Shown here: in pieces, positions 60,261 to 64,000 of the stretch | Layout: every line of letters begins with the position of its first letter | Numbering within the stretch: the first letter of the stretch is position 1 | From: Chryseobacterium sp. IHB B 17019 | Lineage (GTDB): Bacteria; Bacteroidota; Bacteroidia; Flavobacteriales; Weeksellaceae | Length of the DNA stretch: 64,000 bases | Assembly (NCBI RefSeq): GCF_001456155.1 | Contig: NZ_CP013293.1 | Location: 3,844,001 to 3,908,000, forward strand | Reading direction: 5' to 3' | Position numbers and translations under genes: made by a program | Notes under the pieces: model-generated | Told to the model about the DNA's origin: nothing | The model's database searches: none | What the model saw: the letters and a program-made list of their open reading frames with translations, nothing else

Positions 60261-62378
60261 TTAATTTAAAAATTTCTCCAAAATATCTACGGCACATTTC
60301 GGAAGATTGGTTCCTGGACCAAAGATAAAGTCGGCACCGTTGGCGTATAAAAACTCGTAATCCTGTTGTGGAATTACTCCCCCTACAACGATTGTAATAT
60401 CGTCTGCACCGAGTTTTTTCAATTCCGCGACAACCTGCGGAACCAACGTTTTATGACCTGCCGCTAAAGAAGATACCCCTAAAATATGAATATCATTCTC
60501 AACTGCCTGTTTTGCAACCTCTTCCGGAGTTTGGAACAATGGAGCAACATCCACATCAAATCCCATATCCGCAAACGCTGTTGCCACTACTTTTGCGCCT
60601 CTGTCGTGACCGTCCTGTCCCATTTTTGCAACCATTAATCTTGGACGACGACCTTCTTCTTCTTCAAATTTCTGAGTAAGATTCAGGGCTTTTTCGAAAT
60701 ATTCATTTTTTCCTGCATTCATAGCGTATACACCGGAAATTGTTTTTATGCTTGCTTTATATCTTCCGAAGCTTTCTTCCATAGCATCGCTCATTTCACC
60801 AAGAGTCACTCTTCTCCTTGCCGCTTCAATGCACAATGCCAGAAGGTTTCCTTTTCCTGTTTTTGCAGATTCTCTGATTTCATTTAAAATCTGTTCAACG
60901 GATTCGGGATTTCTTTCTGCTTTTATTTTGTTTAATCTTTCGATCTGTTTTCTTCGAACTTCCGTATTATCAATATCTAAAATCTCGATCTGATCTTGTT
61001 TTAAAGCTGATCTGAAAGAATTAACTCCAATAATAAATTCTTCACCGCTATCAATTTTAGCTTGCTTTTTGGCTGCCGCTTCTTCAATTCTCATCTTAGG
61101 AATTCCTGCTTCAATAGCTTTTGTCATTCCGCCCTCCTGCTCAACCTCATCGATGTATTTCATCGCTTCTTTGATCATTTGCTGGGTTAAGCTTTCCACC
61201 AGATTACTTCCGCCCATTGGATCTACAACATCGCAGATTCCGCTTTCCTGCTGAAGAATAATCTGGGTATTTCTTGCAATTTTCGCCGAATAATCCGTTG
61301 GTAAAGCAATCGCTTCATCCAAGGCATTCGTATGAAGTGACTGCGTCCCGCCCAAAGCAGAAGACAGCGCTTCAATTGCTGTTCTTGTAATATTATTAAA
61401 AGGCTCCTGTTCGGTTAAGGACCATCCGGAAGTTTGTGAATGGGTTCTTAAAGCCAAAGATTTTGGATTCTGGGGATTGAACTGCTTCAATAATTCTGCC
61501 CAGATATATCTTGCAGCACGCATTTTTGCAATTTCCATGAAGTGATTCATTCCGATTGCCCAGAAAAAGGATAATCTCGGGGCAAAATCATCGACTTTCA
61601 TGCCTGCTTTTATTCCTGTTCGTACGTATTCTAAACCATCTGCAAGAGTATAAGCCATTTCCAGAACCGGAGTAGCTCCCGCTTCCTGCATATGATAACC
61701 CGAGATAGAAATTGAATTGAATTTCGGAATATTTCGCGAAGTATATTCAAAAATATCGGCAATGATTTTCATGGAAGGTGCAGGTGGATAAATGTAGGTA
61801 TTTCTCACCATAAATTCCTTTAAAATATCATTTTGAATCGTACCGGAAAGCAATTCCTGATTCACTCCCTGTTCTTCTGCAGCCACGATATAGAAAGACA
61901 AAACCGGTAAAACCGCTCCATTCATCGTCATAGAAACCGAAATCTGATCTAATGGAATTTCATTAAACAAAATCTTCATATCCTCCACAGAATCAATGGC
62001 AACACCCGCTTTTCCAACGTCACCAACAACTCTTGCATGATCTGAATCGTAACCTCTATGGGTTGCCAAATCGAAAGCGACAGAAAGTCCTTTCTGACCT
62101 GCCGCCAAGTTTCTTCTGTAAAAAGCATTCGACTCTTCCGCTGTTGAGAAACCTGCATATTGACGAACCGTCCAGGGTTTTTGAACATACATTGTCGAAT
62201 ATGGTCCTCTTAAATAAGGCTCAATTCCCGGGGAAGTCTTTGTTAAGGCTTGATCTTTAACATCTTCTGATTTGTAAGAGGATTTTAACTGCAATCCATC
62301 TTTTTCAAAAGAATAGATTTCAATATTTTTTTCGGTTATATTAAATTGAGGAGTTTTATTCTGAACTTCCCTTCTCAT
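60261..62378 (-). CDS. scpA: Methylmalonyl-CoA mutase large (catalytic) subunit
   Basis: Adenosylcobalamin enzyme that interconverts methylmalonyl-CoA and succinyl-CoA. The 705-aa protein has the catalytic barrel ([99 protein letters not shown]) and the C-terminal B12-binding domain with [16 protein letters not shown], containing the DxHxxG base-off motif. No small subunit gene lies immediately upstream. It may work as a homodimer of the ScpA/Sbm kind or with a subunit encoded elsewhere. meaB is 6.3 kb downstream on the same strand. Confidence 0.95.
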   Translation of the reverse strand: MRREVQNKTPQFNITEKNIEIYSFEKDGLQLKSSYKSEDVKDQALTKTSPGIEPYLRGPYSTMYVQKPWTVRQYAGFSTAEESNAFYRRNLAAGQKGLSVAFDLATHRGYDSDHARVVGDVGKAGVAIDSVEDMKILFNEIPLDQISVSMTMNGAVLPVLSFYIVAAEEQGVNQELLSGTIQNDILKEFMVRNTYIYPPAPSMKIIADIFEYTSRNIPKFNSISISGYHMQEAGATPVLEMAYTLADGLEYVRTGIKAGMKVDDFAPRLSFFWAIGMNHFMEIAKMRAARYIWAELLKQFNPQNPKSLALRTHSQTSGWSLTEQEPFNNITRTAIEALSSALGGTQSLHTNALDEAIALPTDYSAKIARNTQIILQQESGICDVVDPMGGSNLVESLTQQMIKEAMKYIDEVEQEGGMTKAIEAGIPKMRIEEAAAKKQAKIDSGEEFIIGVNSFRSALKQDQIEILDIDNTEVRRKQIERLNKIKAERNPESVEQILNEIRESAKTGKGNLLALCIEAARRRVTLGEMSDAMEESFGRYKASIKTISGVYAMNAGKNEYFEKALNLTQKFEEEEGRRPRLMVAKMGQDGHDRGAKVVATAFADMGFDVDVAPLFQTPEEVAKQAVENDIHILGVSSLAAGHKTLVPQVVAELKKLGADDITIVVGGVIPQQDYEFLYANGADFIFGPGTNLPKCAVDILEKFLN

Positions 62379-62472
62379 ACTTGATTTATTTGATGGCTAA
62401 AATTACACATTTTTGAAATAATAATTTTGTGATTAATTTTAAATAGAAATGACGTATAAACATCTTCTTGTT

Positions 62473-62500
62473 GCCACAGATTTCACGGATTTACACGGAT
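62473..62500. repeat. CACAGATT/CACGGATT repeat remnant
   Basis: GCCACAGATTTCACGGATT and ACACGGAT follow one another here; the same words form the inverted repeat at 11812-11860. It lies in the 235-bp gap between the mutase and the S9 peptidase gene, which otherwise holds only the terminator at 62564-62581. Confidence 0.45.
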
Positions 62501-62560
62501 AATGTGGGTATTTTTGAAAATATTAGTGTCATTTTTGTTTAAACTACTTTGATTTAAATA

Positions 62561-62581
62561 AAAAACGGGCTTTAGCCCGTT
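62561..62581 (-). terminator. Terminator after the S9 peptidase gene
   Basis: AACGGGCT (62564-62571) pairs with AGCCCGTT (62574-62581) around TT; on the minus strand the stem is followed by a T run. Confidence 0.8.
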
Positions 62582-62613
62582 CCTATTGATGTTATATTTT
62601 ATTTTTGAATAAA

Positions 62614-64000
62614 TTATTTTCCCAACTTTCTAATTCCCATTTCATACAAAGCAAAAGAAATCAAATCAGCATTTTCACTGATCACCTGATCGGTTGCTCT
62701 TCCTGCTCCATGACCTGCATTTTTTTCGATTCTTAACAAAATCGGATTGTTGCATGCCTGTTTTTCCTGCAATTCTGCCCCGAATTTGAAAGAATGGGCC
62801 GGAACAACTCTGTCGTCATGATCACTTGTAATGATCATTGTGGAAGGATAGCAGGTTCCTTTTTTTACATTGTGAACCGGAGAATATGATTTTAAATATT
62901 CAAACATTTCCTTGCTGTCTTCTGCAGTTCCGTAATCATAAGACCAGCCCGCCCCAGCCGTGAATTTGTTGTATCTTAACATATCCAAAACCCCAACTCC
63001 CGGGAAGGCAACTTTAGCTAAGTCAGGACGTATTGTCATCGTTGCACCAACAAGCAGTCCGCCGTTTGACCTTCCGGAAAGAGCCATATATTCTTTGGAT
63101 GTATAACCTTTGCTTTGCAAATATTCTCCCGCTGCGATGAAGTCGTCAAAAACATTTTTCTTTTGCTGTTTTGTTCCCGCATCATGCCATTTTTTACCAT
63201 ATTCACCACCGCCACGGATGTTTGGAACGGCATAGATTCCGCCGTTTTCCATCCATATGGCATTTACAACTGAGAATGCAGGCTGTAAACTGATGTTGAA
63301 ACCTCCATAAGAGTATAAAATTGTAGGATTTTTCCCGTCTAGCTTTGTCCCTTTTTTATAATTGATCATCATCGGGATTTTTGTCCCATCTTTTGAGGTA
63401 TAGAAAACCTGCTCAGAAATATAATCTTCAGGATTGAATTTTACTTTAGGCTTTTGATAAACCTCCGATTTTCCTGTATCCGCATTGAATTTGTAGGTTG
63501 TTCCGGGCGTGATATAATTGCTGAATGAAAAATAAAGTTCCTTTTCTTTTTCCTTACCTCCGAATCCCGAAATATTTCCTTTTCCGGGAAGAGAAATTTC
63601 TCTGATCAGCTTTCCGGATTTGTCATATTGCTTCACCTTATCAATCGCGTCGATCATATACGTTGCAAAGAAATAGCCGCCTCCAGTAGAAATTGACAAT
63701 ACATTATCTGTTTGAGGAATTACATCTTTCCAGGTTTCCGGGGCTGGATTTTTGATGCTTGTCTTTACCAAACGCATATTTGGGGCATCTTTATCAGTAA
63801 AAATGAAAAGATCGTCGCTTTGCGTATCAACAATATTGGCGTTGATATCAAAACCTTCATTAATTCTGACAAATTCTCCTCCATTTTTTAAATCTTTAAT
63901 ATATAATTCATTTCCGTTGGTCGCATTGGCAGCAGAAATAATTAAATACCTCTGATCCTCAGAAACGCCTGCTCCTAAATATCTTCTCGGAGTTTTATCT
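62614..64000 (-). CDS. Prolyl oligopeptidase family serine peptidase (N-terminal part outside window)
   Basis: The frame is open to the window edge, so the true start lies beyond 64000 and the ATG at 63777 is internal. The visible C-terminal 460 aa hold the end of the beta-propeller (near FDINANIVDTQ and DKDAPNMRLVK) and the S9A alpha/beta-hydrolase domain: YSYGGFNI, IRGGGEYGKKWHDAG, the nucleophile SGRSNGGLL, the Asp in TSDHDDRVVPAH and the His in KNAGHGAGR. It cleaves after proline in peptides; location is unknown because the N-terminus is missing. Confidence 0.92.
   Translation of the reverse strand, partial: DKTPRRYLGAGVSEDQRYLIISAANATNGNELYIKDLKNGGEFVRINEGFDINANIVDTQSDDLFIFTDKDAPNMRLVKTSIKNPAPETWKDVIPQTDNVLSISTGGGYFFATYMIDAIDKVKQYDKSGKLIREISLPGKGNISGFGGKEKEKELYFSFSNYITPGTTYKFNADTGKSEVYQKPKVKFNPEDYISEQVFYTSKDGTKIPMMINYKKGTKLDGKNPTILYSYGGFNISLQPAFSVVNAIWMENGGIYAVPNIRGGGEYGKKWHDAGTKQQKKNVFDDFIAAGEYLQSKGYTSKEYMALSGRSNGGLLVGATMTIRPDLAKVAFPGVGVLDMLRYNKFTAGAGWSYDYGTAEDSKEMFEYLKSYSPVHNVKKGTCYPSTMIITSDHDDRVVPAHSFKFGAELQEKQACNNPILLRIEKNAGHGAGRATDQVISENADLISFALYEMGIRKLGK

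Noticed and set aside
1..64000. tRNA, rRNA, tmRNA or CRISPR
   Set aside because: No T-loop GGTTCGAATC-type sequences, rRNA stretches or regularly spaced repeats were found by eye; a covariance search would be decisive.

Overview
The window is a stretch of chromosome from a flavobacterium, most likely Chryseobacterium or a close relative in the Weeksellaceae. Several signs agree: AT-rich DNA; the Bacteroidetes -33 TTTG / -7 TAnnTTTG promoter pattern (clear before recN, before a small His-rich membrane protein, before a DUF4251 lipoprotein and before a small RNA); type IX secretion C-terminal sorting domains on two exported proteins; the DUF5687 ABC exporter, DUF4251, DUF4349 and DUF4835/PorD families; and a double-glycine peptide whose leader is of the Chryseobacterium bacteriocin-like type. 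No rRNA, tRNA, CRISPR array, intact insertion sequence or prophage was seen. The first gene (exonuclease) and the last (prolyl oligopeptidase) are cut by the window edges.

Layout. 1-6.2 kb: an exonuclease with a GIY-YIG-like tail, lysA, a TonB-like exported protein, miaB, and a DUF1016 nuclease overlapping a small secreted protein. 6.3-11.1 kb: an envelope operon with a receiverless sigma-54 activator, a membrane protein, LptE, a Glu/Lys-rich repeat protein and a 62-aa membrane protein. 11.1-13.7 kb: a minus-strand block with DUF4126, rnpA, tcdA and TatD. 13.8-22.5 kb: a TetR regulator, then bamD-rpoZ and coaBC-porD-recN, a group I recall as usually contiguous, here split by an MBOAT acyltransferase plus SGNH-like partner. 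22.6-26.2 kb: a terpene synthase broken by a one-base frameshift, a DUF5687/ATPase exporter pair and the orphan double-glycine six-cysteine peptide. 26.3-29.6 kb: two unrelated fumarases (class II and class I) transcribed divergently. 29.7-43.5 kb: mixed single genes, including an AraC regulator, T9SS cargo, Ohr, a GH13 amylase, AI-2E and DoxX membrane proteins, an acyl-CoA dehydrogenase and a GH125 mannosidase. 43.6-51.0 kb: pgi, a RelE/ParE toxin-antitoxin pair, folD, queE, a sugar transferase, and an MlaE/MlaF transporter with a beta-barrel protein. 51.1-64 kb: an M48 protease, meaB, tandem cytochrome c lipoproteins, a dipeptide epimerase, a four-gene RNA-repair/ribosome-rescue operon (rtcB, nucleotidyltransferase, prfH, TPR), a stress protein, methylmalonyl-CoA mutase and an S9 peptidase.

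How the genes work together. Outer-membrane biogenesis is well represented (BamD, LptE, MlaE/F, PorD, beta-barrel protein), as is secretion of degradative enzymes through T9SS. The most unusual module is rtcB-NTase-prfH-TPR: RtcB-PrfH pairs are known to release and religate damaged ribosomes, but the nucleotidyltransferase between them has no role I know of. Just upstream of it, a 618-bp gap holds an independent small-RNA unit with its own promoter and terminator, a GC-rich 24-bp perfect hairpin element and a second palindrome. Several dispersed inverted-repeat elements occur in intergenic gaps, including two 172-bp MITE-like copies in opposite orientation.
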